A model generated the notes under the pieces. The model saw only the letters and a list, made by a program, of their open reading frames with translations. It was not told where the DNA came from and made no database searches. Below are positions 1-12,031 of a DNA stretch of 62,653 nt, piece after piece. The DNA is from Acanthaster planci (taxonomy: Eukaryota > Echinodermata > Asteroidea > Valvatida > Acanthasteridae). The stretch is from NCBI RefSeq assembly GCF_001949145.1, contig NW_019091571.1:17803-80455 (forward strand). Direction: 5' to 3'. Numbering within the stretch: position 1 is the first letter of the stretch; each line of letters opens with the position of its first letter. Position numbers and translations under genes: made by a program.

Positions 1-1727
1 GCTTGACTCACACTGAAGTCAGCATTGAACACTGTGCAAAATAATCCAACCATTTACTGGAAATTAGGCATGGCTACTTATCACTGCATTTCTGAAGAAA
101 CTTCTGCTGAGGCTTTAGCTTAGTTTTCCCACATTTGGTCGACATAATGTGTGGCACCACTCTGTGCACTACAACAATGCCGCACGTTGCACCATGCACA
201 CTGCTGCACATGTACGATCGGTGAGAAATTTGCTGCTTCGCTGGAGTAGTAGTCTCAATACCAGACGTTATGTTCCTTTTGTCCATAGCCATCAAGTGTT
301 GTACACGTACGGCTTATACATGCTGAATATACGTACGTGGGTGCGGCTGAAATTTGCAAGTAATGATCCACGTCTAGTACCAACACTGGTATGAATACAA
401 TACACACTGTGCAGTACCACACTGCGCATACAGTCTAAAAAGACTTGTTGTTGGTCCTTCCACGCTTTTCAGACCACTTTTGTTTCATGAAAATGTGGAA
501 ATGAAACATCTTTTTAAATGTAATATTTTTCAAGATGGCGTAGTCACAAATCATACCAACGAAGGACAAAAATCATACAAGCGTAAAATTGGTGGAAAAT
601 CAATCATTATTGCAGAAATGAAGTTCATATGAAAACTTGCCTGTAAAAATACCTGTCAAATCTGCCCATGGGTGTTGAGTTCCTGTCTAGAATGAAGAGA
701 AATCTAAAACTCAGGCATTGACGATAAATGTACATGTGTGATCAGCTTATCTACAGCAAGCTATTCACGAAAATGAAAAGAAAAGGAATAGTATGGATTC
801 GCTGAAAAAATAAAAAGAGAAAAAATGAGGGGTACATCTGTTCAAACTTCACATCTAGCCTTGAAGCAGAGACTAGCTAGTTGATGTCCCATCATGCTAT
901 GCTTCCATCTGCCCAGCCTCATCAGATCTTATACCTAAAACAGCTGATGGGGCTTTACCTCTGTGCTGAAAGTCAGATGGGTAATCTGTTACAGCTGGAA
1001 TCACACTAGCTTTGGTTGTGAACTGCAAAAAGTGTATCAAATGATCACCGTGGGAAGATTGCAGAGAATGTCTCCATTGTTGGAACTTTAAGCAGACTGA
1101 CCAGAATCTTTGTGTGAATCTCTTAGTCTGGAAACCAAAAGACCTGCAGGGAAAAAGTGCAGACAAAAATAATTTAGAAATGTCAGGAGAGAAGATAAGA
1201 TGCCAACTTCATTGTGGTGCACTGCTATGCAGACTTCAGTCCAATCACAGGAGCAAACTGAGTGACTTTCTCACCGTGCTGACCTATGCCCTGGCAAAGA
1301 AACCGATCTGAACAGCTCCCCCTTAGCTGTAGCTGTACAACAGCATATTTTATTGAAATTTGAGAAGCACAAAATGAAATGTATGTTGAGTTAATATGTA
1401 AATGCTTATTTCACAAAGCCCTGTATATGCATGTAAATTACATCTTTTAAAACTCTCCTGTTCTAAAGTCAAACTTCAATGTTATAAACCTTCAGGTTTC
1501 TGTAGGGTTTCAGATACACACAAAATAGAGGCATTGTATGGTTAAGCTTATGTATTACAATACTGCAAGAAGGCGTCTCTTCAAGTAAGGAATGGTTTAT
1601 CAAACCTCTTAGAAGGTCATCACCTAAGTATAAACAAACCTCCCAAGATACCGGTGTATGGCATCTCATAAATTCAGCCAGGGCAAACAATTCAGTAAGT
1701 CATGTGTCTGTTCGTTGAGCTGCTCAC
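1..1727. other. Non-coding flank, probably THNSL2 intron
   Basis: This stretch lies downstream of the last THNSL2 exon that I can recognise on the minus strand. The gene should continue for roughly 125 more residues, so most of this is probably intron. I looked on the minus strand for the conserved C-terminal block of the family (a Cys-Pro-His-Ser/Thr-Ala-Val stretch) and found none. A minus-strand open frame at 897-1166 has no convincing similarity to the family. Nothing else recognisable is present apart from ordinary AT-rich sequence. Confidence 0.5.
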
Positions 1728-4700
1728 CTTCTGCAGCAAAGATGCCGGAAGAGTAGTCTTCCCTCCAGTCTCAAATTCCTCCATAATTTTTTTGACCAGG
1801 GCTGTATCTCGGTTCGAAAACAAAGAAAAGATGCGCTCAATGTTGTATGGATTCTGTTGAAGAAGGACAAAGGGAAAAATTATATACAGCATCTTCCTCA
1901 GGAAAAAAAAGATTGCAAAATTCCTTGGCAGAATTTTACCTAACCTAAATTCTTTATGTAACACTTCCTCTGTGCATATCTAGACCTAAGGATCGAGAAC
2001 TGAATGCTTTACATCTTTGTAAGGGCAAAAATAATTTCCTGATAGAGACTGTGAGAGTTGTTTACCCGTAGCTTTGTTCTTTCACTGAATTTCTTATCAA
2101 GTCTTGCGACTCTGCAGACTAGTGTGTTATTTCTGTGTCACTGCAGTCATAAATCAACCTTTCTGTGGGTATCATTCCCGAGTTCTTGATGATAATTATT
2201 TATTCCCACTGAAATTGCACGTAGTGTAATTTAGCCAACAGAATTAGAAGTCATTACTGCGATGGTATAATGCTTGTGGACAGGTGATACGTGCGCGTTA
2301 CATGCCACGTCCACCAATGGGTGTCAGGATTTCACACATGTACACATGCATTAAGCTTAAGAAATGTGAGTGTGGCACTGCAGTTCTGGTGTCTCCTTGG
2401 ATTACTCTTTACACTTCAATGACTCAATATGTTGTGCACAAAGCAGTCCACTTTCTCAAAATCTTTTTCAAATGTTTGATTTCACAGTATGCTTATTTGT
2501 ACTTTGGGTAAAACGTTGCACAAACTGGAATGATGTCATTCACCTGTATGTCCATAGCAACCGAGTATGTCTTGATGACACTGGGAGCCGTGGAGAGTTC
2601 ACCGGTACTCAGCATACGGTGTAACAGGTCATTACTGTTCACTGTACACACCAGCTTAATGGGTAGGCCCATGCGGTAGGCTAAACATCCACCTGAAGAG
2701 ATTAGGAGTTCAAATAGAGCTAAATTAAATTACTAGAGTGCATGGAGAAAATTTGACGCCGTCCTGGGAGCAGGCATTTTGAATCCTTATGCGTGCTTGT
2801 AAAACATTCGAAATCAGAGAGAATGAATATCAGACTATGTACTCCAAATGCAATGTGCATCAGGTACCAAATCCAATTTCATAAAAAGGCCCAGCGAAAT
2901 TATCTACAGCGCATATACTCATGCATTGCGTTATTTGTGCATAGCAAAATGAAACCCCCATTTACCACTTGTGCAGAGCAAAATGAAACCTCCATTTACC
3001 AATTGTGCAGAGCAAAATGAAACCCCCATTTACCAATTGTGCATTTAGGTTTTTTGTGTATCAGCTTTGCTGACGCACTGTTTTCAAATACACACGCAGA
3101 TAAATAGCCGTACAAAAGCCATACAAAATTTCAAGTTTTCCATAGGTTTGTGCACAAACATGGATGCACCCAACGGGCTTCACTTTGTACAGAGTCAGCA
3201 CTCTAGGTTTTATAGATAGCTCTATGGGAGTTCACCAGTAGTGACATATTTTCATTTCTCTGAAATAGGTCTTAAAGTTATGCCTTGATGGTGCATCTAA
3301 ATTATATGAAAAGTTTGGTACAAGATTTCCATTGAAAAGAATCAACAACTTGAGACAAAAAGAACGTGGATGATTCTTAAGACGCTCATTTCCAAAGTGC
3401 CGTGGTCTGCAACACACTTTGAGCAGAAACTTAAATGACACATGTAATCAAACTGGTGCAGTTCCTCCTTCTATGATCAGATAATGCTTGTGAAAGCATG
3501 GTGCTATTCCGAAGCAAATATATTTCACATGTGGTAGCACAGACTGGCACCTTTTTAATCATTCATATATAGGGTACCCCACAGAAGTAATGACACAGGT
3601 CATTTTTGCTATGCATAAGAAGGTTGCCAGATTGCATTAATCTCCCACAAGGTCTCAGCACATTAATGTTTCAGGAAGCCTACAGTTCAAGTGGAAATTT
3701 GTGCATGTGTTAACGGTGCCTTGGTGGGATACCATTACAACAGGAGGCATCCTTCAAGGTTTTCACAAAAAGACATTTGGAACTTAACCATTTTTTTACC
3801 CAAAAGGGAGAGTTCAAAGATATACTTGTTGCAAATTACAGTAGTTTGTATGCGGAACATTTGGTCAAACTTTCAACCTGATTATTAAAGGTTTACACAT
3901 GCTTGTACTTAGATGTGTATCATTATTGGGAATACAGAAATGATTTAGAAAACCCACAAGGATACCAATACGTACATGTTTGGCTTTACCACATAGGACA
4001 GAGCACAAAGGGTGTTTCTCTGTTCTCACTGGTTAGTCTACTGTCCTCGGTGTAAGTACCTGTGTTTTAAGTCTATGGAGAGTGTTACAGGTATATTGCG
4101 AGAACAATGAGAATACAATGCCCTTTTTGCAGTGGTATATGCCCCGAGCTGGACCAAGAGGGGGCGCAATTTTCCTAGCAACAGAGACTCCTTTGGTTGG
4201 GACTGCACTTCGCTGGTTCACAAACTATGGCATGAACGTATTACAGTTGTTTCGCTGCCAGCAAAATGAACACTCCCAACCAAGACAGCTCTTTTCAACT
4301 GATGAAGGGGTGATCCTGCTCATTGCAGAAAGCTAAACAGAACTGTATAAATGTATGTATACCACACACAACAAAGGTACACAGCAAGGCCCCAAAACAA
4401 TCGTTGTAACAATGGCTTGACACACCCCTTCCCCCCAAATGCAATATGACCCACCAGTAATGTTTCCGGCTGCACCAGTTGGAACCACAATCTCCACCTC
4501 GTCTCCAACAGAGCGACAGACTTTCAGGTAACCGTAGAAATAGGCCACAATCTGACACAGGACCCGGCACATGTTGATGGAGTTCATGGTACACAGGTTG
4601 TGGATGGCTTTGAAGTCCTGGTCAAGGCAAACTGCTTTGATGGGCTCATCCACATCGTCAGAGCAACCTTCAACTTCAAACATTACGGGAAAAACAATCA

Positions 4701-6757
4701 GAAAGCACTGCAATCGTTAAACTGCAAACAAGGTATGTGTACATGCATAACGCAATGCAGCAATAAACATAGGACTCTACTATCACCCAATCACTTCCAA
4801 ATGTTAAGAAGATGACGTGTACAGTCCTGCTTCCTCCGGCTAGTGCAGGGGTAGACTTTTGAGCGACTGGCTGTGTAATATCAAACTAATTTGAAAGAAC
4901 AACTACGCTCATTTTTTTTTAGCTTTGAGCAGTCTCCCGACGATGGACAGAGCACACTGTCCAAAGCATGGAGCACCCTCTGGTTCTGTTCAGAACCACA
5001 CATACTCATAAAAGAGACATTCTTGCATGGTGATACCACAAACATTTTAACAAGCTAAATATTTTGTTTCCCACTAATTTTTTCTGTGCAAAAAACTTGT
5101 TATCAAACTGATATTAACGCTGCATTGCTTTGACTGGTACTGTGTCAGCCACACAACTTAGCAGAGCACTGCATGTTTGCTCACCAGCTCCATGAAACTG
5201 GGCTGAGTTAAAAATTTACTTGAGCTGAAGTTCTGAGTCCCAGTTTACCTGAATAGACATGAACATTTTCGTCCATCACTGTGGTCATCTGAATTTCTTG
5301 TATTTCTGTGCAGTATCCTTTGGGGAACAACACCACAATATCCATCCAGCCTGACCCACGGATGGCCTCGATGGACGATGGTCCTGTGTCTCCAGATGTT
5401 CCTAAGACAGAGACATAACGCATAAACCAATGGAGGATTATGAAAAATTCAAGAAGGTTCCCTCAATTTCTATGATTTGCCCAAAGTAAAAAAATCAAAA
5501 GTTCAGTCTCTTACCAACTAGGATGGTCACATGTTTCTCCCTTTTCTTGAAGTAAAATTCCAACAGACGAGCCATGATAAATGTGGACAGATCCTTGAAA
5601 GCCAGCGTCTTGGTGTTACCCAGCTCCAAGACGTTGAGACCGTTTGGAAAGGAAGAAAGAGCTGCCACCTGATCCAACGGGAGACGGGAGTAAGCGTCAT
5701 CGATCAAAGCTGCAAAGTTGAAAGAAGAGATATTTCAACTGAGTTGGGGAATTATTATTATTATTGGTTTATTATTCACGCAAGCATTTGAATAAAACGG
5801 TTCTAGGACAGACAGCATTCAAATTACAACTACCAGCACAAATAAAATTTACATACATAGATACAATAAAGGTAAATAAAAAAAACAAACAAACAAACAA
5901 CCCAACAAACAAACAAGCAAAGATTTTATGATGAAATTCTGGAAAAAGAAGGATTGCAGATGCTTTGGGAATCCCTCAGTGTCAATTCACAAAGGAAGTC
6001 ACAAAGTATTGTGTCAGTAAATTGTTTTCCCCAGGATTTTGCAGCTGATATGTGGGGATTGTCACTTCTAAAGTGGAAAGTCTGGAGAAGTCTTTCCAAG
6101 TAAAGGTTATTGGAAATAATGATATTATGTCCTTCATGATTCAGACAAAGATTCCTGTTTTTACAACACAAATTTTTATCAGAATGCTCTGAAATCATAA
6201 CTATTTTTTAATATGCTACTGTTCATAAAGATTATTTCATGGTTTTGGAACAAATAAAACAATACAATATTCTACATGAGGTAAATATAGTCTTAGCTTC
6301 GAACAGTGTTACAGTCAAGATCTTTCACAGACCTTTAGAGATTTTATCACTTTTTAGTATTCAACTTTTAAGAGAAGTATCCTACCATGTTCAAATTCAA
6401 AGCCCTGAGAATCTTTCCTTGTGCATGCTATGGTCTGAATTGAAATCTGACTTTAAAGTGTATTTGTACAAGGTCTCAGAAACAGGTCTTAAAAAGTGCT
6501 CCAGTGCGTCAGAGGTTGTGACTAGCCCTACCTTCCAAATCCTCTTGACTGATTTCCTCCCCGCTGATGAAGAGCGGAAGGATCTGCTTGCAAACCTGAG
6601 GCAGAGACAGTCCTAACCATGACTTCAGCACCTCTTGAGAGATCTGTGGAATTGTCTTGGGGAGGAGCAATCCACCGGCTACATAGCCTGGGGAGAAGAG
6701 TGCCTCCTCGAAGGTGTATTCCTTGTCCTGGCATCGAGTGGTTATGAACTTCATCAT
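1728..6757 (-). CDS. THNSL2: Threonine synthase-like 2, 3' end not found
   Basis: This is a PLP-dependent lyase-fold enzyme; vertebrate THNSL2 acts as a phospho-lyase on O-phosphohomoserine and related substrates. Six exons read in phase on the minus strand: 6757-6532, 5709-5515, 5401-5249, 4673-4455, 2692-2544, 1853-1728, giving 356 codons. Recognisable blocks in order are the N-terminal FEEALFSPGYVAGGL region, TLAFKDLS with the expected PLP lysine, GTSGDTGPSSIEAI, PKGYCTEIQEIQMTTV, the VPTGAAGN phosphate-binding loop, MGLPIKLVCTVNSNDL and NPYNIERIFSLFS. The start is an ATG-ATG pair that fits the usual beginning of the family. The acceptor at 4673 was chosen because it gives VEGCSDDVDEP, as expected. 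The family is about 480 residues, so about a quarter is missing; the remaining exon or exons probably lie left of the window. The neighbouring COA8 gene is divergent. Confidence 0.92.
2937..3044. repeat. 34-bp tandem repeat, three copies
   Basis: Three near-identical 34-bp units start at 2937, 2971 and 3005, each beginning GTGCAxAGCAAAATGAAACC and ending CATTTACCAATT or similar, with a short partial fourth start. The array lies in the THNSL2 intron between exons 4 and 5. It looks like a simple minisatellite. Confidence 0.85.
5745..5920 (-). mobile_element. Possible LINE 3' tail with microsatellite
   Basis: Read on the minus strand, this segment ends in an AAT/ATT microsatellite (about 5750-5775), as CR1/L2-type LINEs and the SINEs that borrow their tails often do. 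At the other side lies a CAAA/CAACAAA run on the plus strand at 5879-5917. It sits in THNSL2 intron 1. No reverse-transcriptase reading frame was recognised beside it, so assignment to a LINE rests on tail style only. Confidence 0.3.
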
Positions 6758-6846
6758 GCAGGCTATGTGAGGGTCTGGTCTAGGTTAAACTCTGAACCTG
6801 TGATAGAGAAGAGGATTCCAGAATCGTCTTTATCCGATAAACACTA

Positions 6847-6984
6847 TCACAAATACTGTGTGAGAATTTTTACAATGGTAGAAAGGCATTGTAGGAAGGG
6901 AAAGGAGCAAACATTCCACCTTTATTTTCCTTCCCACAATGCCTTTCTACCATTGCACAAAACCACCCATGCAGTATTTGCGAT
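6847..6984. repeat. Foldback (hairpin) repeat upstream of THNSL2
   Basis: Two arms of about 60 bp face each other. The left arm contains ACAATGGTAGAAAGGCATTG and GGAAGGGAAA; the right arm contains their reverse complements, TTTCCTTCCC, CACAATGCCTTTCTACCATT and an outer CAGTATTTGCGAT that pairs with ATCACAAATACTG. The loop is about 15 bp. It lies about 90-230 bp upstream of the THNSL2 start codon, so it is in the promoter or 5' leader. It looks like a small MITE; no protein is encoded. Confidence 0.8.
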
Positions 6985-7764
6985 AAGGCTTATTTAGAGA
7001 ACAGAATGTTGAATTTCAAAACATGGTGATTTCTTTTTTTTTTTACTTGTCAGTGATTTAGTATCATTGTTGTGTCAGCACTAAGCCATTGGTAGGCAAG
7101 ACATAGACTGGAGACAATGGGACACTTTTTTCTGTGTCAATCTCGGGCCTAGCCCCAGACTGGGGATCAGTCTACTGGACTCCCTCAGTATCCTTGGCCC
7201 CACAACCGTCAATGTAAAAAGTGGAGACTCTGCGAAAACACCTTCTATGAAAACCGTTTTGCGTGGTTGTAGAAGTCTGTCAAATTTTGGTTTCAATTTG
7301 GGCTATTCGTTTACTGCAGTGATTTTTTCCCGATAGTTGACCAATGCCAAACACAGTCGGGATCTGTTTGCTATGGGAACCAGACAGTGTTAGAGATGGT
7401 GATCTTACGGCTGTTTTATCAGTGACTTTGTATCTTTCATAACAAAGCCTTGTGTATGTGTGAACGCAATGAATGAGTCGAAAACAACAGCTGTCGGGTA
7501 TTTTCATGGAAGCACGTCATCATTGTGTGGGATGGGGATTGGACGAGCAAATGGTGTGCTTACCATCCCATGTCACGCTTTGTCTGGCATTAGCCATAAG
7601 CCATTAAACCTGAAACACCATACAGCCAGGGATCACACCCCAATTACATGATACAACCTGGGAAGTGGTAAACAGGGATCACTCAAAGAGGATATGGCTT
7701 TTTTGGCTTCTGGCTAGCACCCCCTGAACAGAGATATTGACAAACGGGAAGACCTACCACCATA

Positions 7765-7850
7765 GAGCTGGGTAGCTCAGTTGGTAGAGCACTGGTACGG
7801 TATTCCAGAGGCTGCAGGTTAAAGTCCCGCTCCAGTCAATTTCTTTGTTC
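7765..7850 (+). mobile_element. tRNA-derived SINE head
   Basis: The sequence carries a pol III A-box-like stretch (TAGCTCAGTTGGTAGAGCA) and, about 30 bp on, a B-box-like GCAGGTTAAAGTCCC, followed by CAATTTCTTTGTTCATC. A D-arm and an anticodon-like stem (CTGG/CCAG) can be drawn, but the acceptor stem does not pair, the anticodon loop lacks T33 and the B box is degraded. It is therefore a tRNA-derived SINE remnant and not a working tRNA. Confidence 0.6.
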
Positions 7851-8547
7851 ATCTTTATAATCATTCATAAGCACCTGGTCAGTTTCCCTATATGATTTAA
7901 TTGTTTCATGATTTAATTTCAGTTTAGTTAGAAAGAGGCACAAAAGGTTTAATTGAGCGATCCAAAGCATTTTAGCCTCCTACTCCCCCTGAATGCACAA
8001 CCTTTATTGCGCAGACTCGAAAAGTTTTCAACAAACAGCTGGAAGTCCTGGGCAGCTAGGCCAAGGCAAGGGGACTCACAGTTGATAACCCCATGCTCAC
8101 ATCCGTTATGGTTATGCATCCAGACACCTGAACAAGCAGAAAAGCTTGTTGGATGTTGCCTCGCTAAATATTTAGACACCTTATTTCCCTAGTGATTCAT
8201 GTATTAAATTTCATCGATGATAAAAAAGGAAACATACCGGAATCAAACTCCAGTCTAGATCCACAGCCCCAGCTATTATTAATGTACCGAAAGACGAGAG
8301 TGCTAGTTACGTGACTGGCCATTGACGCGCCGAGTGCACCCGGTACCCGCTCATGTACAGTACTTTGTACGGCAAATGAGCGTCTCGTCGTTTCGGTCAA
8401 GTGATCAAAGGTCAGACAGAGTCTTGTAACCTGGCTTACATGTACGGTTTTAATTATAAATAAAAGGCACTCGAAGTTGATGCCGACTACTGTCCAGTTG
8501 GTGCAAAACAGCCGAACAGGGCCGGGAACAGGGTGCACATAAGCACA

Positions 8548-10803
8548 ATGTTACTTTCAAGAAACGTCAAAGTTTTCGTTTCCTGCTGTTATAAAAAAAG
8601 AATCTGTGCTAGTCCACTCCATCAGAGGCATAGCAGTAAATACATGTATACACCACTAGTGGCCCCTTATCAGGTGAGCATGCATTATAGAACTAGGACT
8701 AGAGGACGCTGCATGATCTAAAACTGTTGAAAATGATTTGGGTTCAGCACGTTCAGTCTTGTACGAAAGTAGGCTGCTCAATCATCATGGGCATCTTGGG
8801 GGGGGGCGGAAGGCGGAGAGAGTACTTTGCCCCCCCCCCCAAAAAAAGCCGGGTGACACCCATCATTGCCAGTGCCCATTTTCCAAGTCTGGCTTTCCCA
8901 GCAAATGAAAATTAAATGCTTCAGTGAATTGTTTTTGATTTTTTTTTTGGTAGCTATTTACTTCGGATTCAGCAGCCAATGCAGACAAAGTCCCAAGTGA
9001 GGCTAATGACCATCAGCACAAGGCAGAGCCTCCTGATTGTCCGGATTGGGATTGGATCGGCCCGGTGGACAAACGCTCCAATCTCCGACAACTACGCTTT
9101 GCTCAGAGACCGAATGAAACAGAAGCAGAGAGAAAGTACCGAGAGATGAGGGAGGAAATCTATGACTGGAATCACGCCTTCTGGGCCCAGCATAACCAGA
9201 ACTTCATTGAGGTGATGAGATGTTGGCCAAGTCAGGTCTTGTGGTTTTGCCGTCCTGCAGTCCACTGCAGTGTCAGGCACATCTGCTAACTCGAGTGCAT
9301 TTTTGTGCTGTATGACGTTCGCTGGTGGGTTATCAATGATGTTTAGAGTCAACAATGTTTAGATATTTCAAAATATTTATTGTTCCTGCAGCCTGAAACA
9401 GTCTCTCTCTTGGAGTTTTGCTCTTCTATCAAAAGATTTGAAAATGTCTCTTGCTCAGTTCCTCATAAAGTGGAAATATATTGTGGGGAATAGAAAACCA
9501 AATTACCACTTCGCAGTTCAGTGGTCAAGTCCATGATGAGTCTTTTTACAAGTCCTTTCACAAGTCCTTCATAAGACTAGTCCTAAGTATTAGGGTGAAC
9601 AAAGGAAATTTTTGGTCACATTTCAGTGGAATGAATTGTTAATTGGGCTAATTCTGGATGACTTGTGATTGACATGTGATAGACTTGCAGGCACTCGTGA
9701 TGGCCTTGACAACAGTGCCACTTTCAGACATGCAGTTAATAAGAAAGTCTTAACCATCTGCTGCATCTTAAAACAAATAATCACTTGGATATTGTGTCAC
9801 TAGTCAATGAGTCAAAACTGCATCAATAAATCTGAAGAATGCAAATGAAGAAAGGAATGACCATTGAAGATGAGATATTCACTTCGAGTTTTCCTTACAG
9901 GCCAAAGAACGTTTTGTTAAGGAGGCACTCGGCAAGAAAGGAGAAGGGCTCTTGGATGAAGATGGTAATTTATTGTTGTTTAAATTAAATTTCTGTGTTT
10001 AAATCATGTGATCAGAGCATTAGTTAAGTGACGTTTTATACTACTGCACAGTTACACCAAATTGAAATCCTGCGTTTTGCCCTTTTAACATGTGGGCAAA
10101 ATCAGCATTTCATGATGTTTGTTGGTGTTTATGTCTGCTTAGAAATTTCTCCTGAATCGAGTATACAGGTAAGAAAAAAAGCAGTGGCCATGCACAACAG
10201 TAATGTGAGCCTTCCTAGAACTGACTGTGGGCTATGCTGTGCATAGACGTAGTGCCAAGAATCAGGGAGGGCTTACATAATGGATGTTCAGTGCATATTG
10301 AAATTAAATTACTGAAGTGATGCACATAACCTCTTCAATCTGACCATCTTGGCATTAGGCTGTGCCACAAATATGCATTATGTCTGTGGCTATGGCTTTT
10401 CATCCTAGTATGGTTACAGCCAAACTTAGGCTGTAGCCATAAAATATCCCATTCTGCTACAGCTGGATATGAAGGATGATGGACTGCTATGCATTGAGAG
10501 ATATGTAAATCAGTTGAATGAATCTACTCTGTTGTTTTTATCTCAACAAATTTCATGGTAAATCTTGACTCCTCCCTTTCTTTGTTATGTATGTATTAAA
10601 AAAACTCTTTTTCCCTTCTATTCCCTCCCAACAAAGGAGCAAAACGAGTGTTGAGTGCGGATAAAATGGCCGAGTTCTACAGAGAATTTCTCCAGGACAA
10701 CCGGCAAACACTCAAGCTGTATAACCGGGAATGGTACCGAAAAAACACCGCCCTCTTGTGGCCTGCATTCAAGATTGCTGTGCAGAGGCTGTTGAGAAGG
10801 TGA
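8548..10803 (+). CDS. COA8: Cytochrome c oxidase assembly factor 8
   Basis: COA8 (formerly APOPT1) is a small mitochondrial protein that supports complex IV assembly and protects it under oxidative stress. Four exons read in phase: 8548-8673, 8954-9211, 9901-9964 and 10637-10803, giving 204 residues plus a TGA stop, close to the usual size of about 200. Exon 1 encodes a basic, acid-free leader (MLLSRNVKVFVSCCYKKRIC) typical of a mitochondrial presequence. Exon 2 holds the family core, including DWIGPVDKRSNLRQLRF and WNHAFWAQHNQNF. Exon 4 holds the conserved EFYREFL and REWYRKN stretch. All junctions use GT-AG. A GTG 15 bp upstream is in frame, but the ATG at 8548 is the natural start. The gene is divergent from THNSL2 and convergent with CRY-DASH. 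Confidence 0.92.
8800..8847. repeat. G9/C10/A7 low-complexity patch
   Basis: A run of nine G (about 8801-8809) is followed some 20 bp later by ten C and seven A (about 8831-8847), so the G and C runs could pair as a short hairpin. It lies inside COA8 intron 1. Such homopolymers are prone to assembly error. Confidence 0.6.
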
Positions 10804-11625
10804 CCCTACAAAGTCGCTGGGAGAACAACAGGATTTCGTCCATCTTCAAGCGTGTGAAAATCTCCTCTTGCTGAATGCAAAATGACATCAACATTCCCAA
10901 ATGTACATGTATGTTTTACTCCATGCCTCAAGGAGATTGAACTTGGTGTAAAAATCTCATGAAAAAGCTGTCCTACAGTGTCTCAGAGTGGGCATCTGTG
11001 ATGAAGATTCATGCATCTGTACATGAGCTTGTTTTTTGCAATCTTTTTTTAACAATACTCTTGAGGACCGGTTACTGTCCATTTTAGTTCCTGTTCAGAC
11101 TTTGTCAAAATGCCCTCTACATGTAGGTCTTAATCAGTGTTCTGAAGACTTGGCTCAGGTGTGAGAAGCTTTTGTCTCCCACATCCCATTGTTCCTGGTC
11201 CTAAGTTTAGTAGGATAACGAGTCCATTCACTATTGTCCCATTGTCCCAAGTCATGAAGGATAACAAGTGGACTTATCCAATACCATGCCTATCATGCCA
11301 AGGAGATATCTTCCCTGATGGGAGAAAGACCAGAGAGGGTAGACACTTGAACTTAGTATCAGAAGTTTTTATTGCTCATAGCAATCTCTTGACAGGTTAG
11401 TTTCCTTCAAGCTGATGTTATACTTCTATTCAATGAAACTTGACATGCAGATGCCTTGATACTATTCTAATAATATATCTATCACATTGTATGATTAGAG
11501 ATGATTAGCTTTTCCTTTAGCTTTTCCTTTACATTTACCAACAACAGGTGGACAAAATTTTACCATTGAAATCAGTACATGTATTACACATGACAAATGT
11601 AATACCTGGAAGAAAAGTTTTTGAA

Positions 11626-11631
11626 AATAAA
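11626..11631 (+). terminator. Candidate poly(A) signal for COA8
   Basis: This is a consensus AATAAA about 820 bp after the COA8 stop codon on the same strand. It is the position I favour for the 3' end. AATAAA is frequent in AT-rich DNA, so this is a guess without cDNA. Confidence 0.35.
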
Positions 11632-11908
11632 TCAACTTTGGTAAGTAGCTGCTTTTTTTCCCGGTACTAATTCCGGATGTGGAATTTAAAAAACATGAAT
11701 GTGAATAAATGGCAATAATGCATGATTTGCGGCACAGTGAAAGCAGAACCTTTCATTTATGTAGGCATAAAATAAAAGGACAAGATTTCCCATGATGTAA
11801 AGCATATTGCATGAGAAGTCAGCACAAGTATTACACAAGGGTGACATACTGGCACTTACATTACATGACCAGCTGAAAAAAAATCAAAGGTTTAAATTTT
11901 GTTCGCGT

Positions 11909-11967
11909 AAAGTTAAAGAACTCAGTTTACCAGATTTTATTCAAATTTAACTCGCAAAAGGCTTACT
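11909..11967. mobile_element. Solo arm of foldback family (second copy at 56.6 kb)
   Basis: The stretch AAAGAACTCAGTTTACCAGA, followed by TTTTATTCAAATTTAACTCG and a short AAAGGCTTACTA, is nearly identical to the right-hand arm of the foldback at 56250-56631. The opposite arm is not visible nearby, so this is a solo or decayed copy in the convergent 3' region. Confidence 0.7.
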
Positions 11968-12025
11968 AATCCATCAGTCAAAGTTATGTAACCACGTAGA
12001 GTCTCCGGTCTCAGGATGCCTAAAA

Positions 12026-12031
12026 TTTATT
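12026..12031 (-). terminator. Candidate poly(A) signal for CRY-DASH
   Basis: This is a minus-strand AATAAA about 330 bp after the CRY-DASH stop codon. It fits a 3' UTR of ordinary length. It is unproven for the same reason as the COA8 signal. Confidence 0.35.

Larger units (their letters stand above)
6758..8547. other. Divergent intergenic region THNSL2 / COA8
   Basis: This 1.8-kb interval separates the start codons of two divergent genes and should hold both promoters. It contains the foldback repeat at 6847-6984 and the tRNA-like SINE head at about 7765-7850. I see no convincing TATA box or further coding exon. The open frames here are short, unsupported and lack splice or family evidence. 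Confidence 0.6.

Noticed and set aside
897-1166. Minus-strand frame as the THNSL2 terminal exon
   Set aside because: Only a faint likeness around QQWRHSLQSS. The conserved preceding block is absent and no phase-consistent splice path from exon 6 was found.
7765-7838. Possible functional tRNA gene
   Set aside because: A- and B-box-like stretches are present, but the acceptor stem does not pair, the anticodon loop lacks T33 and the B box is degraded. A SINE head fits better.
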